Position numbers and translations under genes: made by a program. From contig MNXL01000240.1 of the NCBI GenBank assembly GCA_001871755.1, forward strand, positions 1 through 15,431: DNA of 15,431 nt. The letters run 5' to 3'. Below the pieces are notes generated by a model. It was not told the DNA's origin and searched no databases. It saw nothing but the letters and a program-made list of their open reading frames with translations. The first letter of the stretch is position 1; each line of letters opens with the position of its first letter. Source of the DNA: Anaerolineae bacterium CG2_30_64_16. Its GTDB lineage: Bacteria > Chloroflexota > Anaerolineae > CG2-30-64-16. Of the stretch, positions 1 through 8,516 are shown piece after piece.

Positions 1-436
1 CCTCGTTCTGAGATAGCACGTCGGTCGCGCTCGGCGGGGGCAACGGCGACGGCTCAGGGGTCGCGGTCGGGGTCGCGGTAGCCGTTGCGGCCGCGGTAGG
101 TGGCACGGTCGGCGTCGGTGCAACGGTCGGTGGAACCGCGGTCACGGTCGGCATGACAGTGCGCGTCACCGTGGGCGTCGCGGTCGGCATGACAGTGCGC
201 GTCGCGGTCGGCGCCCGGGTCGGTGTGCTCGTGGCGCCAGATACCGCCCCGCTATCTGGCGGACCCGCGCGCAATAGATCGCCCGGCAGCCTAGAAAGAG
301 CAACGATGGTAGGCTGCACAGCCGGTCGAGAGATAATGGCCGGCCGTCCCGCGACCAGACCGCCAACCAGAACTCCGATCACCAGGCCCAGCACGGCTGC
401 CCGTTCGATGACAACCCGACGAGGACGCGTGATCAA
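1..436 (-). CDS. Membrane-anchored Thr/Pro-rich protein, partial (runs off the left edge)
   Basis: Read on the minus strand from a TTG at 436-434, the frame stays open to base 1 (145 codons). The N-terminus is basic (ITRPRRVVIER) and is followed by a hydrophobic stretch at about residues 13-30 (AAVLGLVIGVLVGGLVAG), which fits a signal anchor. From about residue 72 the chain is low-complexity Thr/Pro/Ala/Val (APTATRTVMPTATPT and similar), a flexible extracytoplasmic linker common in Chloroflexota surface proteins. The start is chosen because TTG overlaps the TGA of the upstream FAD-subunit gene as TTGA, the usual pattern of translational coupling. The domain the linker leads to lies outside the window, so no function can be given. 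Other in-frame starts cannot be excluded. Confidence 0.6.
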   Translation of the reverse strand, partial: MITRPRRVVIERAAVLGLVIGVLVGGLVAGRPAIISRPAVQPTIVALSRLPGDLLRAGPPDSGAVSGATSTPTRAPTATRTVMPTATPTVTRTVMPTVTAVPPTVAPTPTVPPTAAATATATPTATPEPSPLPPPSATDVLSQNE

Positions 437-1302
437 TTCGTCAGCGCCTGGCGCAGCGCCCGTGTGGCCAACACGCCGGCCATCGCCCTGCGATACTCGG
501 CGCTGCCGCGGAAGTCACCCGCGGGACAGACCAGATCGGCGGCCATGTTCCCCGCAGTCTGGAGCGTCTCCTCAGTCAGGGGCTGCCCGACCAACCACGC
601 CTCGACTTCGGGCAGGCGCACCGGACTCTCGGCCACCCCGCCCAGCGCCAGCCGCGCCGCGCCACATCCGCCATTGGCCACCATCACCGCGGCCGCAGCC
701 AGGACGATGGGCGCATCGGTCGGGGTCCGCGCCACGCTGGCCAGCGCGGCGCCGGTCTCGACAACCGGCGCCGGCGCCACCAGTTCGGTGATCAGCGCGG
801 GCGCGGCCAGGAGTTCGACGCGGTTCGCCAGGAAATCGACCAGGGGCAACTCGTGAAAGCCTGCCCGATCATACAGCACGACCGCAGCATCGCAGATCAG
901 CAGTGCGGCGATCAATGGATCGTCCCCCGCGGCTGTGGCGACCGCCCCGCCTACTGTGGCGCGGTTGCGCTGGATGCTGCCGCCCCAACGCCGGGCGCCC
1001 TCGGCAACCACCCCGCCATAGCGCGTCCGAGCCGGCTCCGCTTCGGCCAACGCCGCCCGGGTCACCATCGCACCGATGTGGATGGCCGCGGCATCCGATG
1101 CCACAGAGATGACGTCCAATCCCAGACCTTGCAGATCGACCACCGCATTCACCGTGGGATCCGCGGCGCCCACCAGTGCATCGCCGCCGGCCAACGGCAC
1201 AGTGCGGATGTCGGGCCGGGCCAACAGTTCCAGCGCCCGATCCAGCCCCCGGCGCCCGCCATCATCGCCGGGCCGGTGATACTCGCGTAAATTGAGCAAC
1301 AT
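433..1302 (-). CDS. FAD-binding (CoxM-type) subunit of a xanthine dehydrogenase/CO dehydrogenase family molybdoenzyme
   Basis: The 289-residue protein has the usual size and layout of the medium FAD subunit of molybdenum hydroxylases, which passes electrons from the Fe-S subunit to FAD. An N-terminal FAD_binding_5-type domain carries PLAGGDALVG at about 36-45 (family AGGTDL) and IQRNRATVGGAVATAAGDDP at about 110-129 (family RNRATIGGN). A CO_deh_flav_C-type region covers roughly residues 180-285 (LALGGVAESPVRLPEVE). The Asn usual after TIGG is Ala here, so FAD contacts may differ. The ATG at 1302 has GGAG about 8 bases upstream. No large molybdopterin or 2Fe-2S subunit is visible; they could lie beyond the left edge, downstream of the membrane protein. 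The exact substrate cannot be told from this subunit. Confidence 0.85.
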   Translation of the reverse strand: MLLNLREYHRPGDDGGRRGLDRALELLARPDIRTVPLAGGDALVGAADPTVNAVVDLQGLGLDVISVASDAAAIHIGAMVTRAALAEAEPARTRYGGVVAEGARRWGGSIQRNRATVGGAVATAAGDDPLIAALLICDAAVVLYDRAGFHELPLVDFLANRVELLAAPALITELVAPAPVVETGAALASVARTPTDAPIVLAAAAVMVANGGCGAARLALGGVAESPVRLPEVEAWLVGQPLTEETLQTAGNMAADLVCPAGDFRGSAEYRRAMAGVLATRALRQALTN

Positions 1303-1341
1303 AGGGAGTCTCCAGGTGTACCGAGTAATGAGTGACGGTGA

Positions 1342-1535
1342 CTACCTCGACAATGTTACCCGGCCCGCCGGAGGCTGAAGCCATCCGGCTACGAGGTGAA
1401 AGTCCCCTGAAGGGGACTGCCACGGGTATGATAGCCCCCTTGAGAGGGCTTGCACTTTGTAGCCAACGTGCTTTAGCTCCTGGCGGGTCAGCATGGCGAG
1501 ACGGCTAACACGGTAATCTAACATTGTCGAGCTAC
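1342..1535. repeat. Multi-hairpin repeat element with inverted ends
   Basis: The ends are inverted copies: CTACCTCGACAATGTTA (1342-1358) and TAACATTGTCGAGCTAC (1519-1535), matching over 13 consecutive bases. Between them lies a row of hairpins: 1367-1389 (GCCGGAGGCT/AGCCATCCGGC), 1401-1418 (AGTCCCCT-GA-AGGGGACT, perfect 8-bp stem) and 1433-1450 (AGCCCCCT/AGAGGGCT, one mismatch). The layout looks like a dispersed noncoding repeat. The open frame running through it is treated as accidental. Confidence 0.6.
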
Positions 1536-1541
1536 TCAGCC

Positions 1542-1646
1542 TGTCATTCTGAGGAGCGTCTTTTGCGACGAAGCCTGCCCTGAGTTGGATCGAAGGGAAT
1601 CTCGTCGGCGTTGGAACCGATTCTTCGCTCCGCTCAGAATAACATG
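1542..1646. repeat. REP-like palindromic repeat with a second repeat nested inside
   Basis: TCATTCTGAGGAGCG (1544-1558) and the inverted CGCTCCGCTCAGAAT (1626-1640) form the outer arms, a repeat type widespread in some bacterial genomes and often mistranslated as SERSEES. Inside, 1574-1596 (CCTGCCCTGAGTTGGATCGAAGG) is a degenerate copy of the GCCCTGAGCCTGTCGAAGG repeat also found at 1874-1895 and 13895-13916. This suggests a repeat inserted within, or recombined with, another repeat. Confidence 0.6.
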
Positions 1647-1964
1647 GGACTGGGCAGTTACGAGTGACGAGTGAAAAGGTTCGACGGCCCGTGGCGCGTG
1701 AAGCCGGAAACGGACCATGCACTCCGGTTCACGCCATCCCGCTTGCCGAAGCACTCACCGTGGCTCGGTCACAGACCTCATCGTGAGCGGCTCTTCCGAG
1801 CTCGTCGAACGGCGGCCACAGCCCCCGGATTATTGAGCAGATACGCTCTCTTTCACCCTGGTCACGGCCACAGCTTGCCCTGAGCCTGTCGAAGGGTCTG
1901 GATAATGGCACACATCCCTCCTGCCGACCCCGTCCATCTCAGACGCGTCCCGGCCGGCAACGAG
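1647..1964. repeat. Repeat-derived spacer without a convincing gene
   Basis: No frame here looks coding. Visible structure: a hairpin at 1696-1734 (GCGTGAAGCCGGA against TCCGGTTCACGC, one base bulged); a diverged repeat at about 1784-1812 (GAGCGGCTCTTCCGAGCTCGTCGAACGG on the plus strand); and a good copy of the TTGCCCTGAGCCTGTCGAAGG repeat at 1874-1895. With the two elements to its left, this makes most of 1303-1964 repeat-derived. Confidence 0.5.
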
Positions 1965-1993
1965 ATTATAGCATAGCCAACCGATCATCACAA
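1965..1993 (-). promoter_or_regulatory. Possible sigma70-type promoter reading left
   Basis: On the minus strand TTGTGA (1993-1988), a 17-base spacer and a perfect TATAAT (1970-1965). It would transcribe through the repeat spacer towards the FAD-subunit gene, whose start is about 650 bp away. The long leader makes its use for that operon uncertain. Confidence 0.35.
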
Positions 1994-2119
1994 CCACGCG
2001 AGGTTCCCCGTAGATGCCCATTTCAGCCAAACCGTGATACAATGCGCTGGCAGGCGGACGAAAGCCGGTCGACGCTGGAGATGAAGAGCTGAACACGGAT
2101 TACAGGGGGAGGTGATGCC

Positions 2120-2476
2120 GTGACCGTTGTTGCACTACAGTCTAAGCTGGCAGCACAACTGGATACTGAGGCCAGGCGCCGCCAGACCAGCGTTGACGCG
2201 TTGGTCAACGATTGGCTGGAAGATCAATTGTGGCACGAGCGACGTCGGCAGATCTACGAAGAGGCGGAGCGTTTTCGAGCAAGACACGCTGAGTTACTCC
2301 TTCAGTACGGAGGCCAATACATTGCCATGCGCAATGGGGTTGTGATCGACCACGATCCTGAGTTATTGGCGCTTCACGGTCGGATCCGAGCTCAGTACGG
2401 CGATGATCCGGTCCTCATCACACCGGTGACAACAGAACCGGTTCAAACCTTGAAGGTGCGCGGCGTGCATCGGTAA
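2120..2476 (+). CDS. Small protein: ribbon-helix-helix-like N-terminus plus DUF5678-like C-terminus
   Basis: This 118-residue protein starts at GTG 2120, preceded by GGAGGTGA (2108-2115). The nearby ATG at 2115 hits a stop after two codons. Residues about 3-32 (VALQSKLAAQLDTEARRRQTSVDALVNDWLE in outline) look like the strand-helix-helix of CopG/RHH DNA-binding antitoxins. Residues about 64-105 (GGQYIAMRNGVVIDHDPELL, then LHGRIRAQYGDDPVLITPV) resemble DUF5678, a short domain often found in small predicted antitoxin-like or protease-partner proteins. No PIN toxin or aspartic protease gene follows, so if it is an antitoxin it is an orphan. A weak TACAAT at 2038-2043 could be its -10 box. It lies 40 bp before the phosphoesterase pair and may be cotranscribed with it. 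Confidence 0.65.
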   Translation: MTVVALQSKLAAQLDTEARRRQTSVDALVNDWLEDQLWHERRRQIYEEAERFRARHAELLLQYGGQYIAMRNGVVIDHDPELLALHGRIRAQYGDDPVLITPVTTEPVQTLKVRGVHR

Positions 2477-2516
2477 TGCTGACATCATCCTCTCTTGCAC
2501 TGGGAAGCGTGGCTAC

Positions 2517-3506
2517 ATGACTCGATGGATCGCCAGGGCGGTGGCCGGGGCGAGCCTGGCAGCGGCGTTCTATGCCCTGCTGATCGAACGTGTGCGCATC
2601 CGGCTCGACCGGTTCACGGTGACGGTGAACAAGCCCGGCATCCCGCACGATGGCCTCACCATCCTGCACCTCTCTGACCTGCACTTGCGGGCCAATGACC
2701 CGGTCCAGGCGCTGAAGCTGGCCAGCCTCCAAAGCTTGCTGGCCGGCGAGAACTACGACCTGGTCGCCCTCACCGGCGATCTGATCCACAACGCGGCCGG
2801 CGCGCCGGCCGCGCTCGCGTTTGTGGAGAGCCTCCGTCCAAGGCTGGGCGGGTTCAGTTGTCCGGGCAACCGCGACTACTGGGAGTCCGGCTTTTCGGCC
2901 CTCTTCTGCGACCGATCGACGGAGACGGGCCGGCTGCATCTCGCCGGGATCCGGGAGATCGCCCGCCGGCTGGAGGGCTTTGGGCGCAGGGTGCTGCGCA
3001 ACGAGCGCGCGTCCCTGCATACCATCGCCAACGACGTGCCGGCCATGCACGCCGCGCTGGCCGAGCGTGGCATCCAGCCGCTGGTCAACCGCGCCGTTCA
3101 CCTCCGAACAGACGAGGTCGATCTGTGGATCGCGGGTGTGGACGACTTCAGCCAGGGCCACCCGGACCTGAACGCGGCGCTGCGCGAGATTCCCACCGGC
3201 CGGCTCCTGATCCTGCTTTCCCACAACCCGGACATCTGGCTGGACCCGCGCGCCAGGCAGGCTGATCTGGTGCTGGCGGGCCACACCCACGGCGGCCAGA
3301 TGCGCCTGCCGCTGGTCGGCGCGCTGTACACCCAGGGCACCCATCTGACCCGACATCGACCGGCAGGCTGGTTTCGACGGGGGTCCAGCCACATGTTCGT
3401 CAGCCGCGGCGTCGGGGAGAGTTTCCCACTGCGCTTTGGCGCCAGGCCGCAGGCGGTGGTCATTCGGTTGGTGGCGGGGAATCCGGCAACGGATGGCAGC
3501 GGATAA
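2517..3506 (+). CDS. YaeI-type calcineurin-like metallophosphoesterase, copy 1 (GNHD altered to GNRD)
   Basis: The protein has 329 residues. The N-terminal residues 6-23 form one hydrophobic segment, suggesting a membrane anchor with the catalytic domain probably outside the cytoplasm. Metallophosphoesterase motifs follow in order: LSDLH (D54, H56), TGDLIH (D88), PGNRDYW (N118, R119, D120), LSHNPD (H236) and AGHTHGGQ (H256, H258). In the calcineurin-like family the third motif is GNH(D/E), and its His assists catalysis; here codon CGC encodes Arg. All other metal ligands appear intact, so the protein may bind metals but have altered activity. The family includes lipid pyrophosphate and phosphodiester hydrolases; the substrate is unknown. 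It is 60-70% similar by eye to the next gene, in the same order of blocks, so the two are a tandem duplication. The ATG at 2517 gives an N-terminus that aligns with the second copy. Confidence 0.88.
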   Translation: MTRWIARAVAGASLAAAFYALLIERVRIRLDRFTVTVNKPGIPHDGLTILHLSDLHLRANDPVQALKLASLQSLLAGENYDLVALTGDLIHNAAGAPAALAFVESLRPRLGGFSCPGNRDYWESGFSALFCDRSTETGRLHLAGIREIARRLEGFGRRVLRNERASLHTIANDVPAMHAALAERGIQPLVNRAVHLRTDEVDLWIAGVDDFSQGHPDLNAALREIPTGRLLILLSHNPDIWLDPRARQADLVLAGHTHGGQMRLPLVGALYTQGTHLTRHRPAGWFRRGSSHMFVSRGVGESFPLRFGARPQAVVIRLVAGNPATDGSG

Positions 3507-3578
3507 ACGGATAGCGCTTGAGGCGCCGTGTTGGGCCGGATGGAAACAGCGCCGGCGCTTGAGGAGTTGTCTTACACC

Positions 3579-4586
3579 ATGAGGCGTTGGATTCGCGAGG
3601 TCGTTGTGGCCGCGCTCGGCGCGGGGGCGCTGGCCGGCGGGTATGCGGCGCTGATCGAACGCACCCGGGCGCGGCTCGACCGGTTCACGGTGACAGTGGA
3701 TAGACCAGGGCTGCCGCCCGAGGGCGTGACCATCCTGCACCTGTCCGATTTTCATTTTCGGTCCGGCGGCCGGGTCCAGGCGCGCAAGATAGCCCGGCTG
3801 CGACGGTTGCTGGCCGGGGAGCGTTTCGATCTGCTGGTGTTGACCGGCGACCTGATCCACGACATGGCCGGATTCCCCGTCGCGCTGTCGCTGATCGAAC
3901 GCCTGCAACCGCGGCTGGGTGGGTTCAGTTGCCCCGGCAACCACGACTACAGCGAGTACTCGGTATGGGGGGTTTTCGGGCACACCTGGCGGGAAAGCGG
4001 TGAGGCCCGGCGGCCGGAGCTGGCCGATCTGGTGGGCGCGGCGCGCAAGCTGTGGGATTTCGGCCGCAAGGTGTTGCGCAACGAGCTGGTGCGGCTGCCG
4101 GTAACCTTCAACGATGTGCCGGCCATGCATCGCGAGCTGGTGCAGCGGGGCATCCAGCCGCTGGTCAATCAGGCGACGCGCGTGCAAGAACCTGGGCTCG
4201 ATCTGTGGGTGGCGGGGGTGGACGATCTGACCGAGGGCCAGCCTGACCTGGAGATCGCGCTCGCGGCCGTGCCCACTGGCGCACTCCTGGTCTTGCTGGC
4301 CCACAACCCGGACATCTGGCTGGACCCGCGCGTCGAACGGGCCGATTTAGTGCTATCGGGCCACACCCACGGGGGGCAGGTCAAGCTGCCGTTCGTGGGC
4401 GTGGCCCACACCCAGGGCACCCACCTGACGCGGCAGCGGCCGGCCGGTTGGTTCCAACGTGGCACAACGCGCATGTTCGTCAGTCGCGGTCTGGGCGAAA
4501 GCATCCCGCTGCGTTTCGGCGTCCCACCGCAGGCCGCGTTGATCCGGGTGATATCGCGAGAGCGGGCAACGGATGCAAGCGGATAA
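3579..4586 (+). CDS. YaeI-type calcineurin-like metallophosphoesterase, copy 2 (intact motifs)
   Basis: The protein has 335 residues from ATG 3579 (MRRWIREVVV), which aligns with MTRWIARAVA of the first copy and follows GAGGAG at 3561-3566. A longer frame from GTG 3528 would add 17 unaligned residues. It has one N-terminal hydrophobic segment and then LSDFH, TGDLIH, GNHDYS, LAHNPD and SGHTHGGQ, the complete metallophosphoesterase set including the catalytic His missing from copy 1. The duplication extends past the stop codon: GGCAACGGATGGCAGCGGATAAACGG after copy 1 matches the corresponding bases after copy 2 almost exactly. Both genes probably form one transcript. Likely an anchored phosphoesterase; the substrate cannot be told. 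Confidence 0.9.
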   Translation: MRRWIREVVVAALGAGALAGGYAALIERTRARLDRFTVTVDRPGLPPEGVTILHLSDFHFRSGGRVQARKIARLRRLLAGERFDLLVLTGDLIHDMAGFPVALSLIERLQPRLGGFSCPGNHDYSEYSVWGVFGHTWRESGEARRPELADLVGAARKLWDFGRKVLRNELVRLPVTFNDVPAMHRELVQRGIQPLVNQATRVQEPGLDLWVAGVDDLTEGQPDLEIALAAVPTGALLVLLAHNPDIWLDPRVERADLVLSGHTHGGQVKLPFVGVAHTQGTHLTRQRPAGWFQRGTTRMFVSRGLGESIPLRFGVPPQAALIRVISRERATDASG

Positions 4587-4610
4587 GCGGATGCTGTGAT
4601 GACACCCGGT

Positions 4611-4634
4611 CACCGTGCCACCGTGTCACCGTAT
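4611..4634. repeat. Octamer short tandem repeat
   Basis: Three 8-base units in a row, CACCGTGC, CACCGTGT and CACCGTAT, then two degraded ones. The same octamer style recurs around 13884-13935 and 15264-15290 (CACCTTGT, CACCGTAT). The stretch lies between the phosphoesterase gene and the convergent small gene. Confidence 0.5.
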
Positions 4635-4642
4635 CACTCCGA

Positions 4643-4897
4643 TCACACCGTCAGGGTGGGGTCGCCGACCACCGGCCTGGCCGCTGGGACGTCAGCAAGT
4701 CGCCAACGATCGCAACGGCGCTGGGGTGGGATCGGCCGATCATGGTGGGGACCACCTGGACAGCGGCAAAACGCGAGCAGGCGCGGCGCCTGTCCATCGC
4801 CGCTGCTGCGAAAGAACTGCACGTAGGCGCACGTATCGCACTGCGGCCGCGGCGCGCGACCCAGCCAACCCCGCAGACGCCCCATCACATTCGCCAT
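4643..4897 (-). CDS. Small Cys-rich probable metal-binding protein downstream of pyk
   Basis: An 84-residue frame starts about 70 bp after the pyruvate kinase stop on the same strand. It reads MGRLRGWLGRAP and then Cys20-DT-Cys23, Cys44-R-Cys46 and Cys62-DRW. The pattern CxxC, about 20 residues, CxxP, RP(I/V), about 6 residues, C-x-W resembles small Cys proteins that bind iron-sulfur or zinc, in which spaced Cys follow the plan CxxCxY...C.NP...G.PV....CxxW. Start choice is uncertain: ATG 4897 follows GGGAGG (4907-4902) closely; GTG 4888, ATG 4885 and TTG 4909 are in frame. The fifth Cys (FCRC) is unusual. High GC at third positions fits a real gene. No function can be assigned. Confidence 0.55.
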   Translation of the reverse strand: MANVMGRLRGWLGRAPRPQCDTCAYVQFFRSSGDGQAPRLLAFCRCPGGPHHDRPIPPQRRCDRWRLADVPAARPVVGDPTLTV

Positions 4898-4967
4898 CAC
4901 CCCTCCCAACTACACCCCTTGCTGGGTCGTTATCCCCACAATCCACCCTCGTCAACCCCAACCCCGC

Positions 4968-6758
<1,791 letters not shown>

Positions 6759-6815
6759 GGTCCTATCCTAACCCGGACAAGCCGGAACCAAGAAGGCGCC
6801 AACCTGGCTCACCGA

Positions 6816-6838
6816 ATTCTTGCACAAAAAACAAGAAT
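6816..6838. promoter_or_regulatory. Inverted repeat between the DUF624 gene and pyk
   Basis: ATTCTTG (6816-6822) and CAAGAAT (6832-6838) are perfect 7-bp arms with a 9-base A-rich centre. It lies 58 bp upstream of the pyk start. There is no T-run after either arm, so a terminator is unlikely; an operator for pyk or a weak RNA hairpin is possible. Confidence 0.3.
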
Positions 6839-6883
6839 CTCGTGGGTTAGGCCCTCATGATGTCCACTGATCTGGGGGCGCTC

Positions 6884-7540
6884 TCATGCTTTGTCCGAAC
6901 GCCGGGGCCGCGCGGGCGGGACCGCGCGCGCTCGGTGATGATCCATCTCGTCCGTATACGCCAGGTATGCGCCGTTGCACGCGATCGCGATCACGGCCGG
7001 CGTGGCCATGAATATGGGGAACACCACGCCGACGCTGGCAGTCAGCAGAGCCAGGCAGAGCCAACCCAGCCCCACCGTGCGCACCGGCTCATTCAACATC
7101 AGCAAGAACGCGTTGCGCATGGCGCGGATCACGTTGGGCCGCGCCTGAGCTACCAGCGCGGGGTACAGGTAGAGCTGCCACAACAGCCAGACCAGGAAGG
7201 CCGCGCCCCAGAAACCCTGGATCCAGCGCGCCCATCCCTCGATGAACCGCCCCCAGAACTGGTAGTTGACGGCAATCAGCAGCAGGATGAACCCATCCAA
7301 GAGCGTCAAACCCCAACTGACCCAGAAGTAGCGGCCCACGTGGCGCAAGAAGTGCGCCCACTGCACCGGCTCATCTTGAGCCGTCTGGCGCGCCAACGCA
7401 TTCAACGCGGCCGCGGCCGGCGGCGCGGTCACGACCAGCAGGGTACCGAGCGTCCACAACAGGTTGGCGAGCCACAGGGTATAGATGTCGCCCCACCACT
7501 GCTTCAGGGCACGCCAGAACAGGGCAAAGGGTGATAGCAT
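6884..7540 (-). CDS. DUF624 (YesL-like) integral membrane protein
   Basis: The protein has 218 residues and about four to five hydrophobic segments: around 22-40 (LWLANLLWTLGTLLVVTAP), 70-90, 108-128, 155-175 and 176-193. The N-terminal pattern of a short amphipathic lead, NLLW, a hydrophobic run and then P-AAAALNAL matches the DUF624/YesL family (NLLW...P..T.GPA.AAL), whose members often sit with sugar transport genes in Firmicutes and Chloroflexota. No sugar transporter is adjacent here. The C-terminus is basic (RARAVPPARPRRSDKA) and probably cytoplasmic. The ATG at 7540 has GGGGAG six bases upstream and its own promoter at 7598-7626. The function of the family is not established. Confidence 0.8.
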   Translation of the reverse strand: MLSPFALFWRALKQWWGDIYTLWLANLLWTLGTLLVVTAPPAAAALNALARQTAQDEPVQWAHFLRHVGRYFWVSWGLTLLDGFILLLIAVNYQFWGRFIEGWARWIQGFWGAAFLVWLLWQLYLYPALVAQARPNVIRAMRNAFLLMLNEPVRTVGLGWLCLALLTASVGVVFPIFMATPAVIAIACNGAYLAYTDEMDHHRARAVPPARPRRSDKA

Positions 7541-7597
7541 GGTAGCTCCCCGGGAACTGATACGGGTGTATTCCAGGTCGGTTGGTATGGCAATGAG

Positions 7598-7626
7598 ATT
7601 GTAACCCGGTTGGAAACTGCTGTCAA
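7598..7626 (-). promoter_or_regulatory. Sigma70-type promoter of the DUF624 gene
   Basis: On the minus strand TTGACA (7626-7621), a 17-base spacer and TACAAT (7603-7598). The predicted transcript starts near 7591, about 50 bases before the ATG at 7540. It is arranged back to back with the promoter at 7636-7664. Confidence 0.75.
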
Positions 7627-7635
7627 CGTGAAGCC

Positions 7636-7664
7636 TTGACAGCCCAGTCCGACTCCGGTATGAT
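7636..7664 (+). promoter_or_regulatory. Sigma70-type promoter of the endonuclease III-like operon
   Basis: TTGACA (7636-7641), a 17-base spacer and TATGAT (7659-7664), predicting a transcript start near 7671 and a leader of about 97 bases before ATG 7768. The -35 boxes of this and the opposing promoter form a perfect inverted repeat CTGTCAA-N9-TTGACAG (7620-7642). Confidence 0.75.
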
Positions 7665-7767
7665 GCGCTTCATCGAAGACACGCATCATTGTGAGATGCC
7701 GACGTGGGAAAACCGGTGGATTTGCAGCACTCGCGCCCGCGCCCGCAATGCCCAGGAGCCGTCCATC

Positions 7768-8490
7768 ATGCCCGCACAGACCGCCGCAGCGCCATCGGCC
7801 GGCGTTTCGCCGGCAAGTGCCCAAGCGCCAGCAAGCGCCCAAGCGCTTGCCAGCGCCATCTATCATCGCCTGCAGGCTGCCTACGGCGCCCCTACCTGGC
7901 GGCCGCACTACGCGCCGATGGACGAGCTGGCGCTCACGTTCCTGAGCCAGAACACCAGCGACCTGAACTCAGGGCGGGCGTTCGGGGCGCTCAAGGCGCG
8001 TTACCCGACCTGGCCGGCGGTGTTGGACGCGCCCGTTGAGGAGGTGGCCGAAACGATCCGCTCCGGGGGGCTGGCCCGCCAGAAGGCGCCCCGGATCCAG
8101 GCCGCGTTACAGCGCATCCTGGCCGAGCGCGGCGAATTCAGGATCGACTTCCTGGCTGACCTGCCGGTCGACGAAGGGTTGCGGTGGCTGACGTCCTTCG
8201 TCGGGATCGGGCCCAAGACCGCGTCCATTGTCCTGCTGTTCTGCTTCGACAAGCCCGCCTTCCCGGTGGACACCCACGTGGCGCGGGTCAGCCGCCGGGT
8301 CGGGATCGCCGGTCCCAAAGACAGCGAGCAGAAGATCAAAGGCATCTGGGAGGCGGTGACCCCCGCGGCATGGTACTATCTGCTGCACCTCAACCTGATC
8401 CGTCATGGGCGCGAGGTGTGCCACGCACGTGCGCCGCAATGCGGCACGTGTGTGCTGAACGACGTGTGTCGCTACGTGGATAAAACGTAA
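7768..8490 (+). CDS. Endonuclease III-like DNA glycosylase/AP lyase with 4Fe-4S cluster
   Basis: The protein has 240 residues (Nth is about 211; the extra length is an Ala-rich N-terminal tail). The HhH-GPD fold shows the helix-hairpin-helix LTSFVGIGPKTAS with the catalytic Lys140 and FPVDTHVARVSRRVG with the catalytic Asp158. The C-terminus has the cluster loop C218-x6-C225-x2-C228-x5-C234 exactly as in Nth. Lys plus Asp indicates a bifunctional glycosylase/AP lyase acting on oxidised pyrimidines rather than a MutY-type enzyme. The Gln segment is LSQNTSD instead of Nth's LSAQTTD, so it is a diverged member. ATG 7768 is chosen because AGGAG lies 10 bases upstream and the longer frame would start inside the -35 box at 7636. 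It is cotranscribed with the Mth938-like gene 26 bp downstream. Confidence 0.88.
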   Translation: MPAQTAAAPSAGVSPASAQAPASAQALASAIYHRLQAAYGAPTWRPHYAPMDELALTFLSQNTSDLNSGRAFGALKARYPTWPAVLDAPVEEVAETIRSGGLARQKAPRIQAALQRILAERGEFRIDFLADLPVDEGLRWLTSFVGIGPKTASIVLLFCFDKPAFPVDTHVARVSRRVGIAGPKDSEQKIKGIWEAVTPAAWYYLLHLNLIRHGREVCHARAPQCGTCVLNDVCRYVDKT

Positions 8491-8516
8491 GGGTATCTTC
8501 AATCCGGGAGGCGGCC

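Noticed and set aside
1342..1722. A 126-codon minus-strand frame containing SERSEES
   Set aside because: It is a translation of the hairpin and REP repeats; this peptide string is a well-known false product of such repeats.
2418..4304. A 628-codon open frame on the minus strand across both phosphoesterase genes
   Set aside because: It is antisense to two genes with complete, ordered catalytic motifs. It reflects GC-rich codon bias repeated by the tandem duplication, and its translation shows no recognisable domain.
7636..7767. Longer endonuclease III-like protein starting at TTG 7636
   Set aside because: That TTG is part of the -35 box of the promoter, and the extra 44 residues do not match the family. 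ATG 7768 has a ribosome site.
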